A stretch of 64,000 bases of DNA, from the NCBI GenBank assembly GCA_945925985.1, contig CAMELV010000001.1:62001-126000 (forward strand), written 5' to 3'. Positions 23,386 to 32,867 of the stretch are shown here, one piece after another; position 1 is the stretch's first letter; each line of letters starts with the position of its first letter. This DNA is from Comamonas sp. lk. GTDB taxonomy: Bacteria; Pseudomonadota; Gammaproteobacteria; Burkholderiales; Burkholderiaceae_C. Both the position numbers and the translations under genes were made by a program. The notes beneath the pieces were generated by a model that worked only from the letters and a program-made list of their open reading frames with translations, did not search any database and was not told where the DNA came from.

Positions 23386-24450
23386 ATGGCGCGTGTGCTG
23401 CTGAACAACATTTCCAAGTCCTGGGGCAGCGCCGTGGGCGTGAAGCACATGTCGCTTGACATTGCCGACGGCGAATTTCTGGTGTTGCTAGGCCCCAGCG
23501 GTTGTGGCAAAACCACCACCATGCGCATGGTGGCCGGGCTGGAAGACCCCAGCACCGGCGAGGTCTGGATTGGCGACCGCTGCGTGAATGGCCTGGAACC
23601 CAAGGACCGCGATGTGGCGATGGTGTTCCAGAGCTACGGCCTGTACCCGAACATGACGGTGTTTGAAAACATCAGCTTTCCGCTGCGCATCCGCGGCATG
23701 CCGGCAGCTCAAATCAAGCCGGCCGTACTCAAAGCCGCGGCGCAGGTGGAACTGACCGACTTCCTGGATCGTAGGCCCAAGGAGCTGTCGGGCGGCCAGC
23801 GGCAACGGGTGGCGCTGGCCCGCGCCATCGTGCGCCAGCCCAAGGTGTTTTTGATGGACGAGCCACTCAGCAATCTGGACGCCAAGCTGCGCGTCACCAT
23901 GCGCTCGCACATCAAGCACCTGCACCACTCGCTCGGGGTGACCACCATTTACGTCACGCACGACCAGATCGAGGCCATGACCTTGGCCGACCGGGTGGTG
24001 GTGATGAGCCGGGCCGAGATCCAGCAGATTGGCACGCCCGAGGTCATCTACAACCAGCCCGCCAACCTGTTTGTGGCCGGCTTCATTGGCTCGCCCTCGA
24101 TGAACCTGATTGCCGGGGCCCTGCGCGAAGGCGTGTTTGAGGCGCCCGGTGTGTCGGTGCCCGGTTTTGGCACGCTCAGCCTGCCGGATGTGGTGCTGGG
24201 CGTGCGTGCCGAGGACATGGCGGTCACGGCACCTGAGCAGGCCCAGATTCGCGCCGAGGTGTTCAGCTTTGAGCTGACCGGCGACTCCACCCTGGTGATG
24301 GTGCGCATCGGCGAGCAGGTGGTCACCGCGCGCGCCGGCAAGGACTACCGCGCCCGCATTGGCGACCCGGCAGGCTTTGCCGTCAGCGCCCAACAATGTC
24401 ACATTTTTGATGGCAAGACGCAGAACCGGCTGCGTCTAGAAGCCAATTAA
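23386..24450 (+). CDS. ABC transporter ATP-binding protein (CUT1 type)
   Basis: This 354-residue ATPase powers the importer encoded by the next three genes. Motifs are GPSGCGKTT (about 37-45), FQSYGLYPNM, LSGGQRQRVALARAI, FLMDEPLSNLDA and YVTHDQIEAMTLADR, followed by a MalK/UgpC-like regulatory domain with LGVRAEDM. It is related to but distinct from the ATPase at 1550. A run of eight C residues follows its stop codon (24451-24458). Confidence 0.92.
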   Translation: MARVLLNNISKSWGSAVGVKHMSLDIADGEFLVLLGPSGCGKTTTMRMVAGLEDPSTGEVWIGDRCVNGLEPKDRDVAMVFQSYGLYPNMTVFENISFPLRIRGMPAAQIKPAVLKAAAQVELTDFLDRRPKELSGGQRQRVALARAIVRQPKVFLMDEPLSNLDAKLRVTMRSHIKHLHHSLGVTTIYVTHDQIEAMTLADRVVVMSRAEIQQIGTPEVIYNQPANLFVAGFIGSPSMNLIAGALREGVFEAPGVSVPGFGTLSLPDVVLGVRAEDMAVTAPEQAQIRAEVFSFELTGDSTLVMVRIGEQVVTARAGKDYRARIGDPAGFAVSAQQCHIFDGKTQNRLRLEAN

Positions 24451-24477
24451 CCCCCCCCGGCCTTTTTGGAGAATGTC

Positions 24478-25746
24478 ATGACATCACGTACCCTGCGTCG
24501 ATCCCTGCTGGCAACAGCGGTTCTGCTGGCCACCCTTCCCGGCGTTTCAATGGCCCGCTGCGACAATCTGGCCGACGCCAAGCCTGGACAAATCAACATC
24601 GTTGGCAACACCTTTCCGGCGCTGACCCACATCGCCAAGGAAATGGAGTCTTGCACCCGCGGCGGTCTGAAGGTGCAGTACAAGCTGGTGCCTTCGCCAC
24701 AAAACGAGACTGAAACCCTGCAGGCCTTCGGCTCCAGCGGCAAGTCGGCGTTTGATGGCGCCGTGGTGTCCATGGGCACCTTCACCAAGCTGCAAAGTGC
24801 CGGCCAGCTGCAATCTATGACCGATCTGGTCAATAAGTACAAGGCCAAGTACAAGATTGAAGACAACATGCTGGTCAAGGTCAATGGCGAGGTGATGGCC
24901 ATTGCCTTCATGCAGAACGCCCAAAACCTGTTCTACCGCAAAGACCTGTTTGACAAGCACGGCATCAAGGTGCCCGCCACCTATGCCGACATGATGGCAG
25001 CGGCCAAGACCCTCAAAGAGAAAGAGCCGAGCATCGAGTTCCCCATTGCCCAAACCTTTGCCAAGGGTTGGGACAGCGCCACCGAGTTCAGCAATATTTT
25101 TGCCGGCTACGGCGGTCGCTTCTTCAAAGCCGGCTCAGCCGCGCCGGATTTCAACAGCGACGCTGGCGTCAAAGCGCTGGAAACCATGAAGGCCATGACC
25201 GCCTACATGACGCCCAACTACCTGGCATCGGGTTCCGACGACGTGATGAACCAGTACCAGCAGGGCAAGGCCGCCATGGGCGTGCTCTGGGCCAGCCGTG
25301 CCTCGCGCATGGATGATCCCGCCGCCTCTAAGATTGTGGGCAAGATGGAGTTCACCGCGGCACCGGCAGTGATGTCGGGCGGCAAGTCGGCCACCCACCT
25401 GTGGTGGGACGGCGTGGTGATGCCCAAGAACCTGGGTGGCGACCGCGAGACGGTGTTCCAGGTGCTGATGGAGGCGCTGGACGAGGAAACCACCGCCAAG
25501 GGCAATGACCTGACCATCTGGGTCCGTTCGAGCTACAAGCCCACGCGCTTTGCGAACGGTGTGGCCGCTTCGGCCAAGGCCGGTGCACCGCAGTGGCCTT
25601 CGGAGCCTTACTTTGGTTTGGCCCACGGCGAGATTGGCAAGATCATCCCTGATGTGATGACCGGTGCCATGACACCGAAAGCCGCCCTGGATGCGGCGGC
25701 CGTGGCGTATTCCAAGTCCGCCGCTGAAAAAGGCTTCCTGAAGTAA
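24478..25746 (+). CDS. Periplasmic solute-binding protein of the locus ABC importer
   Basis: This 422-residue family-1 extracellular binding protein has a signal peptide (MTSRTLRRSLLATAVLLATL, cleavage near SMA). The mature protein has the usual two-lobed pattern (FYRKDLFDKHGIKVPATYAD; YQQGKAAMGVLWASR). ATG 24478 has GGAG five bases upstream. It defines substrate choice for the system; similarity is to sugar-, polyol- and glycerol-phosphate-type binders, but the ligand is unknown. The four transporter genes are contiguous. Confidence 0.88.
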   Translation: MTSRTLRRSLLATAVLLATLPGVSMARCDNLADAKPGQINIVGNTFPALTHIAKEMESCTRGGLKVQYKLVPSPQNETETLQAFGSSGKSAFDGAVVSMGTFTKLQSAGQLQSMTDLVNKYKAKYKIEDNMLVKVNGEVMAIAFMQNAQNLFYRKDLFDKHGIKVPATYADMMAAAKTLKEKEPSIEFPIAQTFAKGWDSATEFSNIFAGYGGRFFKAGSAAPDFNSDAGVKALETMKAMTAYMTPNYLASGSDDVMNQYQQGKAAMGVLWASRASRMDDPAASKIVGKMEFTAAPAVMSGGKSATHLWWDGVVMPKNLGGDRETVFQVLMEALDEETTAKGNDLTIWVRSSYKPTRFANGVAASAKAGAPQWPSEPYFGLAHGEIGKIIPDVMTGAMTPKAALDAAAVAYSKSAAEKGFLK

Positions 25747-25756
25747 GACCTGCCGC

Positions 25757-26794
25757 GTGCGCTTCTCCACCTTCCTTCGTTTCGTCGGGCCGTCGGCAGC
25801 GCTGATGCTGCTGCTGCTGGCGCTGCCGCTGGCGGTCACCTTTTACCTGTCGGTGCGCAGCTGTGCACTGCAGATGGAGGTGGTCACGGTGACGGAAAGC
25901 AGCCCGTTTGGCACGAAGGAGGTGGTGACGCAGCGCGCGGTGATGGGGCCTGATGGCCGCGCACTGAGGGTGTGTCGTTTTGTCGGGCTGGAGTACTTCC
26001 GCAAGGTGCTGGGGCTGGACGTCGGCGACGGCGACCAGGCCGCCAGCAGCGCCCCGCCCGATGCCAGTGGTGCGGGCGCAGCACCGGCGGCGGATTCACC
26101 CCAGCGCGCCACCGAATTCATGGGTGCGCTGCGTTTTACCCTGCTGTACACCTTTGCCACCACCCCCTTTGTGCTGCTCTTGGGCTTTGCGCTGGCGCTG
26201 GGCGTGAACCAGGTCGGACAACGCTGGCGGCCGATCTACATCAGTGCCTCGCTCCTGCCCTTCATCATCACGCCAGTGGTGGGTGCCTTGGCGATCAAGT
26301 GGCTGTTTCGCGACAACGGCCTGGTGCCGTATTTCTTGTCGCAGTTTGGTATTTCGCTATTTTGGATGGCGCAGGCCTGGTCGGCCCGGCTGCTGATTAT
26401 TCTGTACGGCATCTGGCACGTGGTGCCCTTTGCCTTTATTGTGTTTTATGCCGGCTTGCAGTCGGTGCCGCAGGACAGCCTGGAGGCGGCCCGCATCGAT
26501 GGCGCCAACGCCTGGCAGCGCCTGCGCTATGTCACGCTGCCGCATCTGGCGCCCCTGTTTGTGTTTGTGACGCTGATCCACCTGATGGACGCCTACCGGG
26601 TGTTTGAGCCGGTGATGGTGCTCACGCAGGGCGCCTTCACCACCAGCGTGCAGTACCTCACCTATTACATCCTGCTGCAGGAAAACAACCCCTACAAGGC
26701 CAGTGCGGCCGCCGTGCTGACCACCGCCGGCATTGCCGTGCTGCTCATTCCCCTGCTGGTGCGCACCTGGAAAGAACAAAGGCGCGGAGGATGA
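25757..26794 (+). CDS. ABC transporter permease with extended first periplasmic loop
   Basis: This 345-residue MalF-type permease begins at GTG 25757, ten bases after the binding-protein gene. After the first membrane segment (ALMLLLLALPLAVTFYLSV) comes a loop of roughly 80 residues (about 32-115) rich in Ala, Ser, Pro and Asp before the second segment (FTLLYTFATTPFVLLLGFAL). MalF has an enlarged loop at a comparable place that contacts the binding protein. The EAA loop is DSLEAARIDGANAWQRL. It pairs with the permease at 26799. Confidence 0.88.
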   Translation: MRFSTFLRFVGPSAALMLLLLALPLAVTFYLSVRSCALQMEVVTVTESSPFGTKEVVTQRAVMGPDGRALRVCRFVGLEYFRKVLGLDVGDGDQAASSAPPDASGAGAAPAADSPQRATEFMGALRFTLLYTFATTPFVLLLGFALALGVNQVGQRWRPIYISASLLPFIITPVVGALAIKWLFRDNGLVPYFLSQFGISLFWMAQAWSARLLIILYGIWHVVPFAFIVFYAGLQSVPQDSLEAARIDGANAWQRLRYVTLPHLAPLFVFVTLIHLMDAYRVFEPVMVLTQGAFTTSVQYLTYYILLQENNPYKASAAAVLTTAGIAVLLIPLLVRTWKEQRRGG

Positions 26795-26798
26795 CACC

Positions 26799-27629
26799 AT
26801 GAAAAGACCTGCACGCGTCTGGAGCTTGTTGCTGCACCTGGCCTTGTTCGCCTGGCTGGTGATAGCTTGCCTGCCCATTGTCTGGACGGCCATCATCTCC
26901 CTGCGCCAGTACGTGGACGCGTTCTCGGTACCGGTCAAGTGGCTGGCACCGGTGACCTTTGAGAACTACAGCCGGCTGTGGATCGACAAGGCTTTTTACC
27001 GTAACTTTCTCAACACGGCTATCGTCACCTTTGGCACCGTGAGCGTCTCGCTCACGGTCGGTTGCCTGGCCGGCTATGCGCTGTCGCGCTATCGGGGTGC
27101 GGTGGGCTTTTGGCTGTTAATCACGGCCCTGGTGTTCCGCTCGCTGCCGCATTCCACACTGCTGCCCTCGTTCTACGTGATGTTTGACGCGCTGGGCGTG
27201 CGCAATGAATACTTCACGCTGATCCTGGTGCTGGTGGCGATCAACCAGCCCTTCACGATCTGGATGCTGCGCTCGTTCTTTGTCAACATCCCGCAGGAAC
27301 TGGACGAGGCAGCGTTGGTGGATGGCTGCAGCCGCTTCCAGGCCTTTCGCCGCGTCATCATCCCGGTGATGTGGCCGGGCGTGGTCACCACCGGCCTGTT
27401 CAGCTTTTTGTTGGCCTACAACGACTTTCTGCTCAGCTCATCCCTGGTCAACGCCGAGCGCATGACCATGCCCGCCGCCATTGCCAACGCCATCTCGGCC
27501 GACAGTGAAGCGTTTTTGATGCAGGGCGTAGCCGGCGCGGTCAGCATCACCATCCCCCTGATCATTTTGGTGCTGCTGTTCCAACGGCAAATCGTCTCTG
27601 GGTTGACCCAGGGCGCCGTCAAGGGCTGA
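26799..27629 (+). CDS. ABC transporter permease (MalG type)
   Basis: This 276-residue permease has six membrane segments and the EAA loop ELDEAALVDGCSRFQAFRRV. The ATG at 26799 follows GCGGAGG at a good distance and lies just past the stop of the previous permease. The C-terminus QRQIVSGLTQGAVKG is typical of MalG-like subunits. It completes the importer. Confidence 0.9.
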   Translation: MKRPARVWSLLLHLALFAWLVIACLPIVWTAIISLRQYVDAFSVPVKWLAPVTFENYSRLWIDKAFYRNFLNTAIVTFGTVSVSLTVGCLAGYALSRYRGAVGFWLLITALVFRSLPHSTLLPSFYVMFDALGVRNEYFTLILVLVAINQPFTIWMLRSFFVNIPQELDEAALVDGCSRFQAFRRVIIPVMWPGVVTTGLFSFLLAYNDFLLSSSLVNAERMTMPAAIANAISADSEAFLMQGVAGAVSITIPLIILVLLFQRQIVSGLTQGAVKG

Positions 27630-27672
27630 GCGCACGCCGTAACTCACGTCCCCATTACGAAACAACGCACCG

Positions 27673-28740
27673 ATGCCCACCACCTCACTCCCCGTCACGC
27701 CGGTTGCCAATCAAGCCGCGAAGCAGGCGGTGTGGGAATGGTGGGCGGCACTGGACGGCGCTGATGCGGTGGCGGCTCAAGCCAGCCGCCAGCTGCTGCA
27801 CCCCGATCTGGTGTTCCACGGGCACGACCCGGTCAACCAGCTGCAGGGGGTGGACGGGTTTCTGGATGGCTTCTGGCGGCCGCTGCGTGCTGCCTTCCCG
27901 GACCTGCAGCGGCACACCCATTTGTTGTTGGGCGGTGCCTCGCACGGCCGGCGCGACGGCAATGCCAGCCGTGACGGCCGGCATTGGGTCAGCGGCATGG
28001 GTTTGATGAACGGCCGCTTTCAGGCGGACTACCTCGGCATCCGCGCCACTGGCCAACAGGTCAGCCTGCGCTGGGGCGAGTTCTGCCGCATCGAGCAGGG
28101 CCGCGTGGTCGAAATTTTTTTCCTGATCGACCTGGTCGACCTGCTGCAGCAGCTTGGCATGGCGGTGTTGCCGCCGGCGCGTGGCGTCGATGGCATCTGG
28201 CCGGCGCCGCGCGCCGGCGACGGCGTCATGCTGCAGCCGCAGGACGAGGCGCAGACCCGGCACAGCCTGGACCACATTTGGCGCTTCATTTACCAGGGCC
28301 TGAACCGCTACGACCAGAGCGAACTGCGCAGCATGGGCATGGCCGACTGGTTCCACCCGCGCGTGCACTGGTTTGGTCCGGGCGGCATCGGCGCCTGCCT
28401 GGATTTCGCCGCTTTCGAGACCCTGCACCAGCAGCCCTGGCTGGTTGCCTTTCCCGACCGCTCGGTGCAGGACCTGGACGCGCTGATTGCCGAGGGCCCC
28501 TACAGCGGCGCGCCGGGTTGGGCCGGCGTCATGGCTACCCACAGCGGTCCCTACCTGGAAAGCCCGGCGACCGGGCGGCGCATTGCGGTCAATGGCCTGG
28601 ACTGGTGGAAGCGCGAGGGCGAGGTCTACACCGAGAACTGGGTGTTTGTCGACATGGTGCATTTGTTCCGCCAGTTCGGGGTGGACTTGCTGGCGCGCGC
28701 CCGTGACCAGCAAACCCAGCAGGCTGGGGCTGCGCCATGA
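27673..28740 (+). CDS. Tandem SnoaL/NTF2-like protein 4
   Basis: This 355-residue protein has two NTF2-like halves. It shares with the proteins at 17563 and 28737 the blocks WFHPRVHWFGPGGIGACL and PATGRRIAVNGLDWWKREG, then ENWVFVDMVHLFRQFGVDLL. It begins 43 bases after the last permease gene and ends in an ATGA overlap with the next paralogue. The conserved His/Trp/Gly-Pro block is a candidate active-site region. Function unknown. Confidence 0.75.
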   Translation: MPTTSLPVTPVANQAAKQAVWEWWAALDGADAVAAQASRQLLHPDLVFHGHDPVNQLQGVDGFLDGFWRPLRAAFPDLQRHTHLLLGGASHGRRDGNASRDGRHWVSGMGLMNGRFQADYLGIRATGQQVSLRWGEFCRIEQGRVVEIFFLIDLVDLLQQLGMAVLPPARGVDGIWPAPRAGDGVMLQPQDEAQTRHSLDHIWRFIYQGLNRYDQSELRSMGMADWFHPRVHWFGPGGIGACLDFAAFETLHQQPWLVAFPDRSVQDLDALIAEGPYSGAPGWAGVMATHSGPYLESPATGRRIAVNGLDWWKREGEVYTENWVFVDMVHLFRQFGVDLLARARDQQTQQAGAAP

Positions 28741-29777
28741 ATGCTGCCGATGTGCATGCTTTGAACAAGGCCGCGCTGGCGCCGCTGCGGGCGGCGCTGT
28801 ACGACTACCAGGCCGACGCCTTGCAAGCGGCGCTCAGGCAGCTGTTCCGGCCCGACGCGGTGGTGCAACTGGCCACGCCCTTGGAAGACCTGGCCGGGCC
28901 CGAGGGCCTGTACCAACAGGCTTACGCCCCCTTGCAGCAGGCCCTGCCCGATCTGGAGCGACGCGACACCATCGTCATGGCCGGTCCGAGCCCGCAGGGG
29001 CACCACTGGGTCGGCTGCTGCGGTTATTACACCGGAACCTTTGTACGGCCCTGGCTCGATATCCCGCCCACCGGCCACCAGGTGGCGATGCGCTTCCATG
29101 AGTTCTACCGCATGGTGGACGGCCAGGTGGTGGAGATGCAGGCGCTGTGGGACATCCCCGAGCTGATGCTGCAGGCCGGCGCCTGGCCAATGGCCCCCAG
29201 CCTGGGGCGCGAATGGCAGGTGCCGGGACCGGCCACGCAGGATGGGCTGGCGCTCGGGCCGCGCGACGGCCCGCGTTCCGACAGCAGCCAGCAGCTGGTG
29301 CTGGACATGCTGGCCGGTCTGTCGCGCTATGCCAGTGGCGGCGTGGCGGCGATGCAACTGGAGCGCTATTGGCACCCCAAGATGAATTGGTATGGGCCGG
29401 CCGGCATCGGTACCGCGCGCGGCTTGGCGGCATTCCGGCATTGGCACCAGATTCCATTTCTCAATGGCATGCCCAACCGCCGGGGTACCGGTGGCAAGGG
29501 CGAGTTCCTTGCCGACGGCGACTATGTGGCGGTGACGGGCTGGCCCAATATGTACGCCACCATCAGCGGTGACGGCTGGCTGGGCATTGCGCCGGCCGGG
29601 CAACAGATCACCATGCGCAGCCTGGATTTCTGGCGCTGCGAGCGCGGCCTGATTCGTGAAAATTGGGTGCTGGTGGACCTGCTGCATGTGTACCGGCAGG
29701 TTGGCGTCGATGTGCTGGCACGGCTGCGCGAGTTCAACAAGGCCCGCGCGCCACTGACCCTGCAGGACTGGGCATGA
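28737..29777 (+). CDS. Tandem SnoaL/NTF2-like protein 5
   Basis: This 346-residue tandem NTF2-like protein is closest by eye to protein 1: YWHPKMNWYGPAGIGTARGL, LGIAPAGQQITMRSLDFW and LIRENWVLVDLLHVYRQVGVDVLARL all have direct counterparts there. It overlaps the upstream paralogue and the downstream hydrolase gene by ATGA each, so the three are made together. The family resemblance across three large members suggests duplication within this locus followed by specialisation. Confidence 0.75.
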   Translation: MNAADVHALNKAALAPLRAALYDYQADALQAALRQLFRPDAVVQLATPLEDLAGPEGLYQQAYAPLQQALPDLERRDTIVMAGPSPQGHHWVGCCGYYTGTFVRPWLDIPPTGHQVAMRFHEFYRMVDGQVVEMQALWDIPELMLQAGAWPMAPSLGREWQVPGPATQDGLALGPRDGPRSDSSQQLVLDMLAGLSRYASGGVAAMQLERYWHPKMNWYGPAGIGTARGLAAFRHWHQIPFLNGMPNRRGTGGKGEFLADGDYVAVTGWPNMYATISGDGWLGIAPAGQQITMRSLDFWRCERGLIRENWVLVDLLHVYRQVGVDVLARLREFNKARAPLTLQDWA

Positions 29778-30466
29778 AACCGACACTGCTGTTGTTGCCG
29801 GGCACCCTGTGCGATTCGCGGATTTTCCGGCACCAGTGCCGGTCCTTGCGTGACTTGGCGGACCTGCGTGCGCTCGACTACGCCGGTCTGGACCGGTCGG
29901 GCGCCTGGCTCGACCGCCTGTTGGGCGAGCTGCCCGAACAGTTCTCGATTGCCGGGTTTTCGCTGGGCGGCCTGTGGGCGCTGGAGCTGCTGCGCCGCGC
30001 GCCGCAGCGGGTGCAGCGGCTGGCCCTGATCGCCAGCAATGCCCGGCCCGCCAGTGGGCGTGCCCGCCGCCGCAGCGCCAGCCAGTGGCGCGTCTGGCAG
30101 CGCGAGGGACCGGCGGTCGTGGCGCGCGGCGCCAAGCCGGCGTACTTTCACCACCCGAGTCAGCGCCAGCGCCATGGGCCGCTGGTGCGGGCCATGGCCG
30201 ATGCCACGCCGCGTCACGTGGCACGCGCTGAGTTCGCGTGGGCCGCCGCACGCCCCGACAGTCTGCCGGACCTGCACGATTTTGGTGGGCCGCTGCTGCT
30301 CGTCAGCGGCGAACACGACCGCCTGTGCCCTGCCGCCTGGCAGCGCGAAATGCAGCAGGCCCAACCGGCTGCGCGCTGGCTGGAACTGCCCCGCGTTGGG
30401 CACTTTGTGCCGCTCGAAGCCCCCGGGCGCTTGAGTCTGGCCCTGCGGCAGTGGCTGCAGGCCTGA
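29774..30466 (+). CDS. Alpha/beta hydrolase
   Basis: This 230-residue alpha/beta hydrolase has the oxyanion region LLLPGTLCDSRIFRHQ at the N-terminus, the nucleophile elbow GFSLGG (about residues 60-65), an acid in VSGEHDRLC and the catalytic histidine in LPRVGHFVPLEAP. It should cleave an ester, lactone or C-C bond in the cytoplasm. It is translationally coupled to NTF2-like protein 5. A lactonase or esterase step fits a sugar-acid type pathway, by inference only. Confidence 0.85.
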   Translation: MKPTLLLLPGTLCDSRIFRHQCRSLRDLADLRALDYAGLDRSGAWLDRLLGELPEQFSIAGFSLGGLWALELLRRAPQRVQRLALIASNARPASGRARRRSASQWRVWQREGPAVVARGAKPAYFHHPSQRQRHGPLVRAMADATPRHVARAEFAWAAARPDSLPDLHDFGGPLLLVSGEHDRLCPAAWQREMQQAQPAARWLELPRVGHFVPLEAPGRLSLALRQWLQA

Positions 30467-30510
30467 CCCAGCAGCGCCCGTCACCAACCCTTTTCACTCA
30501 AGGCACCCCC

Positions 30511-31674
30511 ATGTTGACCGAAGCCCAAATCCGCGAACGTTTTATCCCTTTCAGCAGCCTGCGCTACAGCACCGAGGCCTTTATTGACTACCGCATCCCG
30601 GGCTGCGCGCCCAAGAAGAACTACGCCCTGATCGGGCCTGGCGTGTCACAAAACCCGAACCAGCCGGTGAGCCTGCGAGAAAAGCATGGTTTCCAGGTGG
30701 GCGGCGTGGCCATGCCGCCAGGCAAAATCAACCCGCCGCACATGCACTTCACGGCTGAAGTCTTCATCTGCACCAAGGGCCGCTGGGACCTGCACTGGGG
30801 CTTCAACCCCGAGCCACTCAAAGCCGAGATCGGCGCAGGCGACATCGCCAGCATGCCGACCTGGATCTACCGCGGCTTTCAAAACGTGGGCGATGACGAG
30901 GGCTTCATGTTCACCGCACTCGGCCAGGACGACACCGGTGGCATTCTCTGGGGCCCGCAAACCCTGCAGGCAGCCCAGGAGCAGGGCGTGCACCTGACCG
31001 AGGACTACCAGATCATCGACGAGCAGCTTGGCCAGACCTGGGACGAGCACACCATGCGCCGGCTGCAACCCATGACGCCCCAGGAGATTTCGCAACTGCG
31101 CCGCTGGACGCCCGAGCAGATGGGCCAGCGCGTGGTGCGCCACGCTGATCTGCAGTGGTCGAGTCGCGCGCTGCTTGACGCCGCGCTACCGGGTTGCGGC
31201 GCCCAAATGGCCCCGGTGATCGGCTTGGGGCTGAGCCAAGACCGTAACCACCAAGCGCCCATCGGCAATGCGCACGGTTTCTCCATCGAGTGGCTCAAAA
31301 TCCCGGCCGGCGGCCAGGTGTCGCATCACCGTCTGGCCTGCCAGCAGGTGCTCACGGTGCACCGGGGTACGGTGGCCATTGAGGTATCAAATCAGGCTCT
31401 AGCCCCCGTGGATATTGAAGGTAATGCTATTACATCAATAGCAAATGGCCACGTCGAGGGTTGGGACAGCTTTGCCATGCCGCCCGAGGTCTGGCGCAGT
31501 TACCGCAACATCGGTGACACTGAGGCACTGCTGCTGCTGATGACACCGGGCGACGGCCGCAAAACCATCGACTGGGCGCCGGCGGTGGTCAGCGCTGCTG
31601 CCGAGGCCGGTGACGCCATCGACGCCAACGGTTACCTTGCCCTTAAACGTTTCACTGACAGGTCTCAACGATGA
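30511..31674 (+). CDS. Bicupin protein
   Basis: This 387-residue protein has two cupin halves. The first (about 60-150) shows PPHMHFTAEVFICTKGRWDL, with metal-type His and Glu; the second (about 230-360) shows SHHRLACQQVLTVHRGTVAIE. Bicupins are often dioxygenases, isomerases or decarboxylases. It starts 44 bases after the hydrolase gene and overlaps the MetE-like gene by ATGA. A mini-repeat (31388-31442) encodes residues 293-311 within the second half, so that loop is probably not essential. Reaction unknown. Confidence 0.75.
   Translation: MLTEAQIRERFIPFSSLRYSTEAFIDYRIPGCAPKKNYALIGPGVSQNPNQPVSLREKHGFQVGGVAMPPGKINPPHMHFTAEVFICTKGRWDLHWGFNPEPLKAEIGAGDIASMPTWIYRGFQNVGDDEGFMFTALGQDDTGGILWGPQTLQAAQEQGVHLTEDYQIIDEQLGQTWDEHTMRRLQPMTPQEISQLRRWTPEQMGQRVVRHADLQWSSRALLDAALPGCGAQMAPVIGLGLSQDRNHQAPIGNAHGFSIEWLKIPAGGQVSHHRLACQQVLTVHRGTVAIEVSNQALAPVDIEGNAITSIANGHVEGWDSFAMPPEVWRSYRNIGDTEALLLLMTPGDGRKTIDWAPAVVSAAAEAGDAIDANGYLALKRFTDRSQR
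31388..31442. repeat. Dispersed mini-repeat inside a gene, copy d
   Basis: TCTAGCCCCCGTGGATATTG plus a GCTATTACATCAATAGC hairpin. It is in frame within the bicupin gene and the clearest copy of the family here. Confidence 0.6.
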
Positions 31675-32867
31675 ACACCTCGCCGCGCCACACGTCGCCA
31701 CAACGCATCCTCACCACCCACGTCGGCAGCCTGCCCCGGCCGGAACACGTCGTCACGCAGCTGTTTGCCCAGGACAGCGGCCTCAATTACATCGAGGCCG
31801 AGTTCGACACCATCATGGCCGCCGAGGTCAGCGGCGTGGTGGCCCGGCAGGCGGCGTCCCGCGTTGATGTGGTGAGCGATGGCGAAATGAGCAAGATCTC
31901 TTACGCCACCTACATCCGGCATCGTCTGACCGGTTTTGAGCTAGGCGAAATGCCCCGCGCCACGCCGCGTGACCTGGATGACTTTCCTGATTTCAAGGAG
32001 CGCCTGGCCAAGCTGGGCGCCACACCCAAATACCAGCGCCCGATCTGCACCGGCCCGATTGCGGTCAAAGACCTGGCTGGCTTGCACAAGGACATTGCCA
32101 ACCTGCAGACGGCGGTGGCCGCTGCTGGCAGCACGGCCACACCGCCGGTGCGCGCTTTCATGAACAGCGCCTCGCCTGGCGTGATTGCGGTGTTTCAGCC
32201 CAACCGCTATTACGCCAGCACCGAGCAGTACCTGCAGGCCCTGGCCGAGGCCATGGCGACCGAGTACGAGGCCATCGTGGCCGCCGGGCTGGACCTGCAG
32301 ATTGACGCGCCCGACCTGGCCATGGGCCGGCACATCAAGTTTCGGGACGTGGACGATAACGAGTTCTTGCGCAACGCGCATTTGCAGGTGGAGGCGCTCA
32401 ACCACGCCCTGCGCAACATCCCGGCCGAGCGCATCCGCATGCATGTGTGCTGGGGCAACTATGAGGGGCCGCACCACTTTGACATCGGGCTGGAGAAGAT
32501 CCTCGACGTGGTGCTGAAGGCCAAGCCGGCCACGGTGCTGTTCGAGGGCGCCAACCCGCGCCACGCCCATGAATGGGAGGTTTGGGCCAAGGCCGGGCGC
32601 GAGGGCAAAATAGCCGACCACAAGGTGCTGGCGCCCGGGGTACTGGACACGGTCAACAACTTTATTGAGCACCCGCGGCTGGTGGCGCAGCGCCTGCTGA
32701 CCTATGCCAACATTGTGGGCCGCGAGCGTGTGATGGCCGCCACCGACTGCGGCTTTGGCACCTTTGCTGGGTTTGGTGCCATCCACCCGCCGATCTGTTT
32801 TGCCAAACTGGCCAGCATGGCCGAAGGCGCCAAAATGGCCAGCGACGAACTGTGGGGCCGGGCATGA
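31671..32867 (+). CDS. MetE C-terminal-domain-like protein (cobalamin-independent methionine-synthase family II)
   Basis: This 398-residue protein corresponds to the C-terminal catalytic barrel of MetE without the N-terminal half. It begins ILTTHVGSLPRP, carries the zinc-ligand regions HVCWGNYEGPHHFD and TDCGFGTFAG, and has DLQIDAPDLAMG in the middle. Stand-alone members include methyltransferases and the epoxyalkane:coenzyme M transferase, so thiol or methyl transfer to a substrate of this pathway is possible. It is coupled by ATGA overlaps to the bicupin and aldolase genes. True methionine synthesis is less likely in this setting. Confidence 0.78.
   Translation: MNTSPRHTSPQRILTTHVGSLPRPEHVVTQLFAQDSGLNYIEAEFDTIMAAEVSGVVARQAASRVDVVSDGEMSKISYATYIRHRLTGFELGEMPRATPRDLDDFPDFKERLAKLGATPKYQRPICTGPIAVKDLAGLHKDIANLQTAVAAAGSTATPPVRAFMNSASPGVIAVFQPNRYYASTEQYLQALAEAMATEYEAIVAAGLDLQIDAPDLAMGRHIKFRDVDDNEFLRNAHLQVEALNHALRNIPAERIRMHVCWGNYEGPHHFDIGLEKILDVVLKAKPATVLFEGANPRHAHEWEVWAKAGREGKIADHKVLAPGVLDTVNNFIEHPRLVAQRLLTYANIVGRERVMAATDCGFGTFAGFGAIHPPICFAKLASMAEGAKMASDELWGRA

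Noticed and set aside
31671-32867. Calling the MetE-like gene metE
   Set aside because: It has only the C-terminal barrel, about half the usual length, and sits in a catabolic operon.
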